Shown here: piece after piece, positions 36,112-48,315 of the stretch
Numbering within the stretch: the first letter of the stretch is position 1
How the letters are laid out: every line of letters begins with the position of its first letter
DNA from: Fasciolopsis buskii
Taxonomy: Eukaryota > Platyhelminthes > Trematoda > Plagiorchiida > Fasciolidae
Direction: 5' to 3'
Assembly: GCA_008360955.1 (NCBI GenBank)
Contig: LUCM01003966.1
Coordinates: forward strand, 9,286 to 73,285
Length of the DNA: 64,000 bases
Translations under genes and position numbers: made by a program
The notes under the pieces: model-generated
Told to the model about the DNA's origin: nothing
Databases searched by the model: none
What the model saw: the letters and a program-made list of their open reading frames with translations, nothing else

Positions 36112-38934
36112 AGATATCCAAGAAGATGGTTTATCCTCTTGTAGGAGCTAGTAGCGTTATAGTAAAAAGTACCGATGGGGGGACAAAAGTATGTTTTATG
36201 ATAGTACAGCAGGGAACTCGGTGTGTACTGTTCCGATGAATTATGTGATATTCTCCGGTGGGTTTTGCAGTGGTCATCTAGGTACAGTATTATTCAACTT
36301 CCTGTCACGGACTTAGGGAACATGAACGACTTGAAAATCCGTCTTCTGACCACGGATGAACAATAATCGTGATAAATTAAACCGATGCCGGATATAGATG
36401 AAGCAATTAATAAGTCTTCCACTGTCAGAGTTCGAGAAGGTGAAAATTCAAAGAAGTTTCCCAGTTTACCAATGGAATTAGAGCAAATATCGAAGGTTGT
36501 AAACCATCACTGACTCCTGTTTACTTCAGCAAACCTTCCTTGATGCTTTTCGTCATTGTACCCTCACATTTACTTGATTGGTGATCCCGGAAAAATTATT
36601 CATATCCGGATCAAGATAACGATCAGCTGAGGAAAGATTGACCAGTTGTGAACGGATTCGACCGCCTGACCTCCCGTTTGTAAGGGCTGCTTAACTAGGG
36701 ACAAGTTAGGCGTTCACACGCTAGCGGACAAGGACTATTGCAAACCATTTAATTGTGGTCATAGAGACCTGAAGGGATGAAATACGAAAAAGCCTTTTGC
36801 TTCTGTGTATTAATAACGGAAAGGGTGTTGTTAGGTAAAAAAATAGTCGCTAATGTTTTCTCCATCTATCTGGGGACATTTGATTTTGGGTGGGTAGAAT
36901 GCGGGCGAATGTTTCACTAATTAAGGCAATCGGTTTAATGGGCTGTCTCAAAATTATAAAGCTTACAGGTTTGCTTAGAACACTCTTGTGCTTTCACGTA
37001 AATAAAAAAGACCAGTAGATGGATGACGTTGATAAAAACCAGTTATTAAAGGAACAAATAGGAACTATGTGCATTTTAGAATTAGTGATGAATAATTTTA
37101 AAACAAACTGATTTGGGATTTTTCTCCTAGGTTCCAACAATTTCGAACTGAACGAATTTATGTATCAAGTAAAATGCTGCTTTTTGATAAACCGAACATG
37201 CCCCCATTCATTGAGGCACCCGTCATACACTTATGAGATTTCAGTCCATCTTCATTTCATTCTAACTAGTTTGAAAGCTTGATCCAACTATGATCACCAA
37301 ATGACCACGGTACCTTGGAGATTCGATCTTGTAATCCGGTAATAAAATATTGTTCACCGTGGAAACTGAACTATCATTCCCACAACCAAATGAAACATTC
37401 TCTGACCGTGCACACCATGGCTTCTCGTGTGTCGGAAATTCTCCACTAAAATCTGTTGACCGAAATGTTAGGTTTTTGGGTAGCATGATTCTTGCACATA
37501 AAGCCTAATGTGAACCGACAGGAAGAGCTTGAGCGGTCAAATTCGTGGTTCGGCTCTTCTCAGCATGCTCATTTCAACAACCTCTCATCGGCCAAAAATC
37601 CATTTCCGTAATTGAACACATTTTTATGCCAATAGGAAAAAACCAAAGGACTGTAAGAGATGACTGAGTTTGTCACACGGTAAATTCCAGTTCATCCTTG
37701 AGGTAAATCAGCGAAAAGTGTCATTTTGATTTAATAGCCCCAGACTGGTAGCGTATCCAGGTCTTCCGTGCTTGATTGTAATCCCGAAAATGGGATGTCC
37801 GTCCAGGGATGGTATGCAATTACTAGTCACCAACGTAAGTGGTCTAAAAGAGGATTTTCGGTATGCAACCTTAGAGGGATTTTCTACAGGATTTTAAAGT
37901 TGAAATTGACAAAATCCCTTAGTGGATGGAATGAAGAAGCCTTGAGCCGAAGATTAAGTGCGAGAGACATGTTATTTATATAGATCTTGGTACTGAAAAG
38001 TTACCAAAACAACAAAACAGGCGGAGGAGAACCACAGAAGAAGTGTCGGATGGTAACGGAGAGTCAAAAACAAGTAATCTGAAACTCATCAGAGCAAAAG
38101 GGCGTGCACATATATCGTGTCTGACAAACGTCACAAGGTTTAAAACCAAGGGTCGAGGCAGACCGCAGGGAAAAATGATATCCGAAAAGAGTCGATTTCC
38201 CCACAGAGGAAGATCAATGCCAATACACGTTATCCCGCAACAAAACACTTCCATCGATTGCGCTGATTACCATGTCATTTTTTCTTACCCTAAATGCTCA
38301 AGTTGAGATCTGAACACACGCTGCCCAAAAATGGAATGCTGATGAGTAGTAGCTATGGAAATGAAAAACTGACAAAGTTCACCCAACATCGTACTAATCG
38401 GAGTTGGCAATTGGCTTTCACTTGCACGAAGTAACACATGTTTGCAGCGTGCATTAAAAGTAGAGTCAGGTTGAAACAGTACTGAGAGAACCACAAAGAT
38501 GGTGCGTCTGAAGACACTGAGAATGAGGCCATGACAAAGAACCGTTGATAAGTGAATTAGATGATCAGTGGTTAAACAGATCCTGGAGGAAATCGATTTT
38601 TTAATCGAATTGTGCATGGTTGAAGAATGTGTAGTGTCAACGTTTCTGGTAGACGTAAATAATTGCGTAGAACTGCAAAGGAAAACCAGCAGAGATTCCT
38701 TTCCACATTATGTAGTTTAATACATAAGACTAAAATAGACAGGACGCGAGTGTTTGAAAATTTTCTTATATCTCTTCTTCTGTGTTCATAATTACTGTCT
38801 TAAAATCAATTTTTCGCAGTCGGTAACTCTAGAGGTTCTCCTTGCTCAAGTTCAGTTCCACCAACCAAGACAAACAGGATCGATCAAAGTGGCCTCCGAT
38901 CGCTCAACTAAACTGTTTCGTTTATCCATCGTCA
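36112..38934. other. Unannotated intergenic DNA
   Basis: Open frames at 37768-37983 (+), 38043-38306 (+) and 38285-38617 (-) have no recognised motif. The second contains KGRGRPQGK, which resembles an AT-hook core but stands alone. Confidence 0.35.
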
Positions 38935-41500
38935 TCAAACGGTTGCACCACAACCCACCCCAGCCGAAACCACATCACCCGAACTCGGTAGTCTAATTGC
39001 ACCAACATGAGCCAGTCCACTGGTTAAAGCTTTCGTGCTTTTTACCCGCTTCATCAATTTGCCACCCTGAGCCATCCTCCAACCATAACCTGCCACAAGG
39101 TATGGCGGACAAATGGGGCAGTCATTCCGTGGACGTGCACAAAACATGTCCCAATCACCTTAACTTATTGTGATTCGGTGCTTATTCTACAGGCTAGACC
39201 CTAGCACCTTTACTCTAAGCCTAACTACTGAGTTACTCACAGATTTCTTCCACCATAGTCTAACAGTACGACGAAGACAACGGAGTTCAAACACCAAAAG
39301 TCTTCGGATATCGTCAGCTCGCAACGGCCATGTCTCGGTGTTATAGAGCAATACTGATCTCACTCTTGTTGTGTAAATTCGACCTTTGGTCGGAAGTCAG
39401 TTGTCACGCCGACGTCACAGATGCTTTAAATTAGCAAATACCGTCGGTGGTCAAATGCATATAGAAGTGACGGTCGGACACGAAGATCGCGGATTCGAAT
39501 CCTCCCATGGCTGGTCAACTTCCACACTTGACACCCCTCTGTTGACCGTAGCCGCCTTCTTGTCAAATGATGTACGCTTTTGTTTCATTAATAAAGGAAG
39601 TGAAATAGAAATGGTAAAAGGATGAAAAATACCAATGCGGCCTTCTGTGTGCTCGAAGACATTTCATCTGATATGCGACCGCAGGTTGAGGCATAACTGC
39701 CTCATCCGGTTGCTTCCCTGAAAGAATAAGTTTCGTATTTTGGTAACTCCAGTCCTACAACAGCATCTTACACCTCATATGTACCAAACGTACCTAAACC
39801 ATCGTTCAGACGATCAAGAAAAACCTGCAACTTCCTTGGATCTTCACTCAGTAGCACAACTGAGTCTGCATATCCCAAATTAGGCAGTTTCCCGTCTGAA
39901 TGAATATCAGTGCCACTGTTCTAACATGTGAATAGGACTATTTCCATAACCACCTCGATAATGAAGTTAAAAATGAAAGGTAAAAGAGGGAAACCCTAAC
40001 GAACACTACCATTTCTCGTATTGGATTTAGGTGAAAGATGGCCATATGCTCGAACTTGACTTCAGATGTTCGAATACAGAAATTGGATAATTAAAGTGAA
40101 TTTCTTTGGGACACCCATCAGTGACTGAAAGCGCCAAGGAACTGCACGATCAACTGATTCGAACGCCGCTTTCAAATCAAGAGAGACAAAAATCGTGGGT
40201 TTTTGTGAATGTGCCTATGTTCTAAGATTTATCTCAAAGTGACAAGTTGCTCAGTTAAACTCCGACCGGGACAGAAACCGGCTTGATTCTCACGCATACA
40301 CCTTTTGCGACTACTAGATTATCGATGGGGAATAATGCCGCCAAGTAGTTTGGATGCAATACTTACTAAGCTAATTCCTCTGTGTTTTCACATGAGGATC
40401 TATCATCTTTCATGAAAATTGGCACAATCGCGGATTCACACCAGTCTTTAGGACTCCCTTCGCTTTCGCATATTGATTCCAGGAGTTTTGGTAACTCCAA
40501 TGTTAACACTTCGCCACCATCCTTGAAGAAGGGTGGCGATAGCCCATCTGGTCCAGCAGCCTTAAACCTTTTAAGAAAACCTATTTCTCTAATCGCCTCC
40601 ATTTCCCATAGAGGGCTGATGTCCACCTGCATTGGTTTGTTTGCAGGCACAACTGGAAAGCCCATTATGTCTGTGGGCCAACTAAACTGCGCTCAGACCA
40701 AAGAATGGTCTGAGTCTGGACTAGAATAATCAGCAATCCTCGATTGGTTCATGCCACTGGTGACCAATGGCAATGTGATCAATCTGAGATGGAGGGGGTG
40801 GAACCAGGTGAGCCGGTATCGTCATCAGATGAATCCGTCGAGCCGCAGTTCGTCATGGCAACTTGCGGGGTCATTTCATCAGAAAAACGGATTTAGAAAG
40901 TTTTCTTTCAGAAAGCATGCTGGGGTACTGGGGCTATTAGTCCTTCGAGGCTTCCCAAACCGCTGAAGGGTTTTTATCTTTGGAAAACCTAACCGGAGAC
41001 TCGAGTCTTACCCACAAGGCAGTGGGGCGTTAATCCAGCACGGGAACTCGGCGCAGGCTTACACTTATCACTGTCCACCCTGCTTGAGGTAATGGATAGC
41101 GCGGTCCTGATTATCTTGCGCGACGACCAATGCAGCATGGAATCCATTGTTTGTGTTTTTTATTGATGATATGGACGAATACTGCTATGGCGTCCAGCCG
41201 CTAAGCAGGAGAACAATTAGGAATCTCAGCCAAAGCCCTTGGTTCTAACAAGAACCTGTTCGCAAGGTAGTGGGGAGAGACTGAATGGAAGAAGCCCATC
41301 TATTTGGACCAATTATTCTTCCACTCAATTTTCCGAGTTCAAATTGATCTGCAACCTGGAGAACCAGGAGGCCGCATCGTCGGGCCTCTACCTACTGACC
41401 TTCCAGGCGCAAATGGATCCTCGGATTGAGATAAGCATTCCTGTTTAGCTCGATCAGTTATGTAGGGACGCAAGACGTCAGACCAAGTCATGGTGCAGTC
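38935..41500 (-). mobile_element. RTE-like LINE, about 2.4 kb, split by a SINE
   Basis: Read on - from 41500: a leader beginning MTWSDVLRPYITDRAK, also recognisable at 61.7 kb. The endonuclease end SQIDHIAIGHQWHEPIEDC lies at about 40740-40800. RT start is FKAAGPDGLSPPFFKDGGE then SPKDWCESAIVPIF and SSCEN (40665-40366), followed by NQAGFCPGRSLTEQLVTLR and YADSVVLLSEDPRKLQVFLD (the YADD box reads YADS). After the SINE insertion come KGRIYTTRVRSVLLYNTET, LRADDIRRLLVF and LRWLGHVL. The C-terminus is MKRVKSTKALTSGLAHVG, ending at 38935. Stops and frameshifts are abundant. Confidence 0.88.
39443..39626 (+). mobile_element. SINE family 1 (copy 2), inserted in the RTE LINE
   Basis: The insert is 184 bp and bounded by the 7-bp direct repeat AAATACC (39436-39442 and 39627-39633). 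Removing the insert and one repeat rejoins the LINE frame exactly as QKAALVF|ANLKHL. The A box TGGTCAAATGC (39448) and B box GATTCGAATCC (39492) are well preserved, then CTGGTCAACTTCC and the end TTCATTAATAAAGGAAGTGAAA. The sequence is collinear with 27350-27525. The insertion must postdate the LINE copy. Confidence 0.9.
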
Positions 41501-43215
41501 TCAATATGACGAAAAAGAAACGTTTCGAGTTGCCGTCAGGTTCAACGTTATTCGTCTTTCTATTTGCTCGGCCGATTCAAAAGAAAAGTAGTCCGTGATC
41601 CCAGAAAACCTCGCTTAATAATGTGGCCAAGTAAAGTTGATGCAACAAGCCTACGGGTTCGGTAGGCATTATTGAATAATTTTATGAACCAGATACCACG
41701 TGACCCTTGTGACTCAAACCTTGTCCTTGATTCTAGATATGGCTTTATGCGATTCCGGTGATGTCGTTTGGTGAACCGTGTATCGGCCAGAGAGAACTCA
41801 ATTTGCTCACTCTAAGTGGGTTGCAGACAAAGTTACTTTCTGGGTCGAAGCTTTGTATTTCGCTTCAGGAAATGAGAAAAGAGGTACTTGTTTCACTTTC
41901 GCGGTGTTCATTGCACGGGAAACCGCATGCTAGGTCAAATTCACTGGGCTTGTTAATCTATAATGTGTTTAGCAACTCAAACAACTAAATCTAATTCATG
42001 GAATATTCTGAAATTCAAGACAATTGTAGGTTCAATATTTGAGAATAAAAATGCAGGTTATTTCATAGAGAGGAAGAATGTAGAATAGCTAGTAGGCTGA
42101 AGTCAGTATTCTTTCCACTGAAGTAATATTGTTTCTCCTAAGGTGAATCCAACTTTGTTCACCGTAATAGCTATGTACCTTCATGTTGTAAACGTAACCA
42201 ATTTTTCGGTGTAAATGGTGGTGAATGGACATTTTGGTTACCGCGGACAATTTTTCTCACGATGATTTATAATCGATTCGATTGAAAGGTTAGTCATGAC
42301 AACCGGAAGTTTGGCTCATTATTGTTATTACTAAAACCTCCGTTTTTGGTAAGTACTTATTTCTATACAGCGCATCACACGGTGCATTATCAATTTTCCA
42401 AATTCCAAGCATACCTCTACTCCATCTCCTGACTTTTTTTCATGGAACGGGAAATAGTTTAACTGTACAGCGCTTACTACACCATTTTCCCGGAAATTTT
42501 TGGAAGATTGTCAAATAAGATTGGAATTAACCCGATTGGCTAACTGTGATCTCGATTGCCTTGGTCTGAAACGTAGGTCACCTCTCATGAATACATTTGT
42601 AACATGCATACTGTAAAGTGCAGCGATGGTGCACACAGCACTTCATACATTACGAGTCGAAGCAGACTCGTCACATTTTGCAAAAGGTAGAAATATTCAA
42701 CAAAATTCTGAAAAGTTTTGATAGAATTGCAAATTTCGTCCAGTAAAATACTGAAAACAGTGTACTCGCAGGTGGAATTATTGTCTCATCTCGGACTACC
42801 TTTGGGAAAACCAATTCGATTAGTTAATGTCATAGAGTAAAACAGATACGTGAAGTGTTGGGCAACTTTCTTGACGTTTTTTTATTGTCGGGAAGCTAAA
42901 TTGTTTGTTTACAAACGCGGGTGAAATCATGGCGACATAACTGCTAGTCTGAAGCCGCCGAATCGTGGCATACGCCACCCTATTAGTGATCTCAATTCGC
43001 CCGTGTGCATATCAATTATCTGTCGTGTGTTAAATCGCAAATAGAATTTCATCATTTTCAGCAGTGGATTCACTTCACATGCGCGGCAAATTCGCCCCAA
43101 TTATTTTTATCCCATTCAAAGTCCCAGCGATAGTTTTCATGTTTGCAATGTTCTTCATTTTGCCCTAGGATCGACCCAATCGACATATGTGCACACGGGT
43201 GACATGTATAAAACA
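41501..43215. other. Unannotated intergenic DNA
   Basis: AT-rich, with short interrupted frames. Nothing is supported. Confidence 0.45.
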
Positions 43216-43240
43216 CCTACACACACACACACGCACACAT
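43216..43240. repeat. (CA)n microsatellite
   Basis: An ACACACACAC run, slightly interrupted by a G. Confidence 0.9.
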
Positions 43241-45424
43241 GCACAAATCGCTACACATCAGTGTGCTCTGTCGTGTTCATTTCGTCATGGGACAATGCAT
43301 TTTCACAAAATGTCGAATTTGGTTGCGAGAATTTGATTTCGATTATAAGCGTTCCACGGAGAGTCGCACTAGTCGTCTCTGTTCATTTATCATACTTCAG
43401 GCAACGAGTGGCAAGACACCAAAAATGCACTAGATCATCACTGACAGAACAAGTTGCGTCATCGCCACACATCTTTTTGTATTGGACGAAGAGACTGGGC
43501 TTGAACTGTTGCAACTCATTGCTTAATGCGCGTCCGCCAGTCACTAACCAAAAGGAAAAAAATGCAGCACTACCATTCGCAGAAGCCTCGTCGATTGTAC
43601 GCTGATTCCGTTGCTAACGTCAGTGACATGAGGACATTATTCTATGCATTGAGGATGTTCAGCTGGTCACTGTGAGTGAACTCGGATAGTACAGTGGCTG
43701 AGATTTCCGACTTCCAATCATACATTTCGAAAGAGAGTTCCAGTTAGAGCTTGCTATGTGTAGGTAGACCAGAGGCTTTTTTATTAACTCAGTGGGATCA
43801 TCTAAAATATATGACGGAGTCAAAGTTCACAAAATAATCAACATGCACACCAATCGACAAGAATTCAGTCCACTAGCTGGTAACCACGCGGACATGCAAA
43901 GTCAATGTCCGATGTGTGATTCAACGAGTTGACGAGTGTGCGTGGTCACGTCACGATGCTATGAATTACTCGTTAGACTCATCTAGTCAGCACGATAATG
44001 GGAAATTTGTGGTCCATTTCGTCTGACCCGAGTGTGTGACCGAAAGACAAGATCATCTTTTGCCGAAGAATCAACAGCTGCCTATGGCACGTCGACAAAA
44101 CTCACGGTTTACAAATATAGGTAGACCAACTTCAGTGATGATTCCTTTGACGAATATGACCCAAGAACCAAGGTGAACAATAGGATGACATCAGTAAGTT
44201 GCAGTCCCGTTTCGGACCACCAAAAGCAACTAATGATTAACAGCTTGAAAAAGTTGGTATGCAAAAGTGTGCATTAAGATAGAAAAGAAAAGTTCCCTAA
44301 CACTGTAGTGGTTGAATGCCGGCCGAAAATAACAAAACAAATACAATATGTGGCCTGGGTAAGAATGTGTGGTTTTGGACCGTTACTGAACTAAGGCCTC
44401 AAGTCCACTGCCTTACTTCTTTGTAGTCATATTTTCGCCAATTTAGATAGCCGGAACCACCAACATAGCCAAACTCACGTGGATATCGGTATCACACCAA
44501 GTCCATCTTGGGTTAACTGCGGAACAACGCAATAGCCTATGGGCAAGGAGTCGATTGTCGTCTGATGCAGCGAATGGAATTCAGGCTGAATGGCTTTTCC
44601 GCTAATCAGCTCCTGATTCATTGGTTTTTCGAGCTGCCTGTAGGTATGCAGCTACGACGTGTCTAGCGATTAACAAATGTTGGCAGCTTTGCCACTGCCC
44701 TATCTGAATACTCTATGAAGCCTGTTGACAGCGTTTTACTCTGACAATCGGTCTTAGATAGGGAAATTTTCGTTACTTCTCGAGAACTTCCGTGATACGC
44801 AAAACCTGTTTCATCTTGGCATAAACCGTAACAAGGTGGAATGTTTTGTAAGTGTCCATTGATGATTAATCCTGTCTCTGTTCCTAGAACCGAGTATCCT
44901 ATTGTCAAGTGCTGTAATAAGCACCGACTTCAGACTGACCTGTAGCGTACTAGATTGGCTTACACAATTAAGTTAACTTTGTTTTAAATTCACAAATTAC
45001 AAAAGTCTGGTGATGGGCCAAAGGGTGTTGTTGTTTTTGAATTGTAGACAGTTGAGATGTCGAGTAGGTGATTTGTCATAGATTCAACTTGCTATTGTAA
45101 AACCATGGAACCGCTGTACAACCGTTTTATTCTGCCTCAGCGTCAGTCGCACTCAAAATGGGGCACGACACCGAGACAATGTTTTAGCTATTGGACTAGC
45201 CCGACAAGCTCTCAACGGTTTACCGGACGTCAGCACTGCACGTTGGTGGGATCGTGTGCTGCACAAAGATTCTAAGAGTTGTGAACCTTTGTGCACCAGA
45301 ATAACGGACATCCAGATGAAGATAACTTCTTCGCAGGAAGCAAAATCATCCATGAAATGCAAAGACCGATGAAGTATACGGGTTTATTTCGTGTTCGATA
45401 AACGGTTCAGAATCAGCCTTTCTA
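43241..45424. other. Unannotated intergenic DNA
   Basis: The 138-codon + frame over 43189-43605 includes the microsatellite and has no motif. The - frame at 44663-44908 is likewise unrecognised. Confidence 0.4.
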
Positions 45425-45540
45425 CAAGTAACACCTAATACATTTGCCTCACAATCGTTCGTCCCGGATGCGAGTTCCAGTTCGGGTCCAATAGATAACC
45501 TGTACTGATGATTTTCGAGGCCTTTTGATTATTGAGCTTG
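45425..45540 (+). mobile_element. SINE family 2 (copy B), hammerhead decayed
   Basis: CAATCGTTCGTCCCGG, the B-box equivalent (GGATGCGAGTTCC), CAGTTCGGG, then ACTGATGATT follow in the same order and spacing as in 28384-28515. The CTGATGA box persists, but stem II and GAAA do not, so no ribozyme can form. Confidence 0.7.
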
Positions 45541-47451
45541 TTAATTAGATTTCAAACGCGGGCATCGCCAGCGCATATGTAGCGGTTTGTGTTTATCCGC
45601 ATTTGCAATATCCACACTTCAGATTTGTACTTGAATTCTGGAAATAAGAATATCTTGAAGTTGCTCCTGTATCCTGGCCTTGAGCCAATAACTAATGGAT
45701 TTTACGATCTGACCCGGCTGGATAAGTCGCCATGAGGATGACCCTGAAATGGAAGTAGTGACTTATCCATGAAGATGACGTTTCTCTTCTTCTTGATATT
45801 TGTTCTAACGTGACTTTGAAAAATTTTCATTTACAACTAATCACACCATTTATTTCATTGGTTCTAGTCTTGACAGCTTAATTTCTTCAGCACTCCACAA
45901 ATGAGTCCAGAATCTGCCCTTATGTAACCTTTGGGCTTTAGACTTTTAGGAAATGAAAACTTCTCAGGGTCACGTTTGAACAATGTAGAAAAAAGCAAAA
46001 GGAGCAGCTTCTTTACGGTCCGTTTACTAAGTTCAATAAAGTTGCCACTCAGGATCAACATGCTGTGGCATGCATCTCTGTCGGGGTTGCCTTACCGACC
46101 TGTAAAGTACACATAAACAGGAAAAACCGACGTGTGCCGAAGCCCGATAAGCGTATCAACTGGCATCAGCAATCACATAACGAAGTCAATACGACGGTCC
46201 ATAAGGGGACCCGGAAACTGTGACGCTGGGAACTGGATTAGTGTAAGACCACATGAGGTCACATTAGGCCAGGTGTGGTAACCAACCGGGCGACAGGATG
46301 CTGTCGTCTGCAAGCAAAGTAACAGCCAGATCTGGCACTCAAAACTGTTGCCCTTTTGGTAACAGACGCATAATCCGCCAGAACACTGCCGGGCACCTGT
46401 CGTTTCCATCCATCTAATCCTTCTGGAATCATTTTTTGCCCGTATCGCCCATTATCTATCTAAATTTCACAGACTGTGGTTTGTTTGTTCCGTATTCGTT
46501 TAGGTGAGCAAGAAGTTTAGAAGTCACCTCATCCAAATTCTGGTGATCGAGCCAATTTCATTTCGTACGTTTTTCTTCGTGTAGAGATTTTAAACTGACA
46601 GTTCCCCATATTCCACATTTCGTCACTAAAATGATAGTCCCATGACCTTTGAATATGGTAGTACAGTGAAAATGTAATGCGGATTTATGATCTTAGGCGG
46701 AGGGCTGTTTAGCGTCGAAGTTGGTCGATGACGGGAAGACTCTAACCTACCGCCTTCTGGTTGAAGCACCGCTTGACAAGCCTCGGTGCTTCTACTCCTT
46801 ATTCTCATTCCCACGCCGAATAAAGACCACCAATTTAGATGCTATTTTTGCAAAAATTCGTGTGTTCCGTTCAGCAATTTAGGCTTTGGTTACAGTAGAT
46901 GCATAACGGTACAAAACAAACTTGGTCATTTCTCTTCGAAATACCCGGATGACCTTTTTGACTGAATCACTCAGAACAAACAAATGAAACTTGAGTACCA
47001 CTTTGACAAACAATTCTCGGTAAATAAACTTTGATACCTCTAGTGAAATAGTCTAGCCAAAAACATCTCAGCATCCACTCATATGAGAATTCTAATGCGC
47101 AACGAAACGAAGAGATGGGGCGGTGGACGCGAGACGGTTCTATGGTTTACCATTGACACACATAAGACATGGTAGACTGGTAAACTGAATTCCATTGTAT
47201 CCGCACACTTTTGTTGTATGTGATCATATATTTCCGGCGGTAAAAGTCGGAGATTCTGTCCGTACAGTTGAAAACTATTTTGGTTTACCGGCTGTCTTAG
47301 TCACACAATCGCGGTAAGACAGCCTCGTATGAATCAACCGAATCTGTCACATGCCACTGTCCGTGATAACAAAAAATAGTCACATTTTCGCTATCGGATT
47401 CCTTTTCTCTTATTCGTGAACTGCGTCAGTCATACGTTGAACATTTTGGAG

Positions 47452-47454
<3 letters not shown>
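45541..47454. other. Unannotated; 9-bp hairpin at 46763
   Basis: GAAGCACCG (46763-46771) pairs with CGGTGCTTC (46784-46792) across a 12-base loop. No gene is supported. Confidence 0.4.

Positions 47455-47484
<30 letters not shown>
47455..47484. repeat. (GT)n microsatellite
   Basis: About fifteen uninterrupted GT units. Confidence 0.95.
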
Positions 47485-47486
<2 letters not shown>

Positions 47487-47979
47487 CTGGTAGTGGTACA
47501 GTAACAATGATCACTTAAAAAGTTATTGGGAAACTGAATTTACATCAAGTTTTTTTTATTCTTGGAATGTAATCAGTCAGATTACGTGGAAAAATCAAAT
47601 GAAATAATTTTTTTGACAATTCCAGTCACATGTATCGATTTGTAACCAAATGAGTCTCAATCTCAATGCGCTCGTCTTGAGAAAGTGTGCGAAATTGTGG
47701 TCGACAGTCAGTTATTCTCAGGGAAAACCATACTGTGGGCCGATCTCATTTCGGGCGTTCACTGTCCTGTACACCTATTGCCCTCTGAAACGACAGTAAC
47801 TGAAAAGGATTCTTAACACTCGCTAGAATTACGCGACAGCGTAATGTTGATTGTTTGAACATTAACTGAATAGCTGTTCAACTTTGTCCGACTTGGTCCA
47901 CGTCTACAACTGAACATCACGACGAGATGGACAATGGTGTCTCAGCCTGGGTTACGTGAAAACGATGGCTACTACTGCT

Positions 47980-48171
47980 GGTTCGGTTTTTGTTGTTGCT
48001 TGTGTTAGTACCTGTCACTGCATTTGTTGCTTCAGGGGCTACTCTTACTGTTGTTGTTCTTATTGTCCTTGTTCTTATTTCTATTGTCGTTGCTGCCGTT
48101 ATTCTTGTTATTATTATTTTTATTGTTATTATTATTTTTATTGTCATCATTATTATTGTCACTGTCATTGG

Positions 48172-48204
<33 letters not shown>

Positions 48205-48315
48205 GATTATTGCTGTTCTTATTGTCAGTATTATTGTCATCATTATCACTGTGGCTGTTGTTTTCATTATTGTTATTATTGCTCTTAATGTTGTTGTTGT
48301 TGTTGTTGTTGGAGT
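47980..48315 (-). repeat. Trinucleotide low-complexity block, Asn-codon-rich on - strand
   Basis: The + strand is dominated by TTG/TTA/TTC triplets, including a pure GTT run near 48171-48200. Read on -, one frame is AAC/AAT-rich with interspersed D, S, K and G codons, giving an almost uninterrupted poly-Asn stretch of about 85 codons ending SSP then a stop. Poly-Asn tracts occur in flatworm proteins, but no flanking domain or splice site was found. It is safest to read it as a compound microsatellite. Confidence 0.8.

Noticed and set aside
38043..38306. AT-hook-like KGRGRPQGK in an 87-codon frame
   Set aside because: A single short basic motif with no second hook, no splice context and an open antisense frame is not enough for a chromatin protein.
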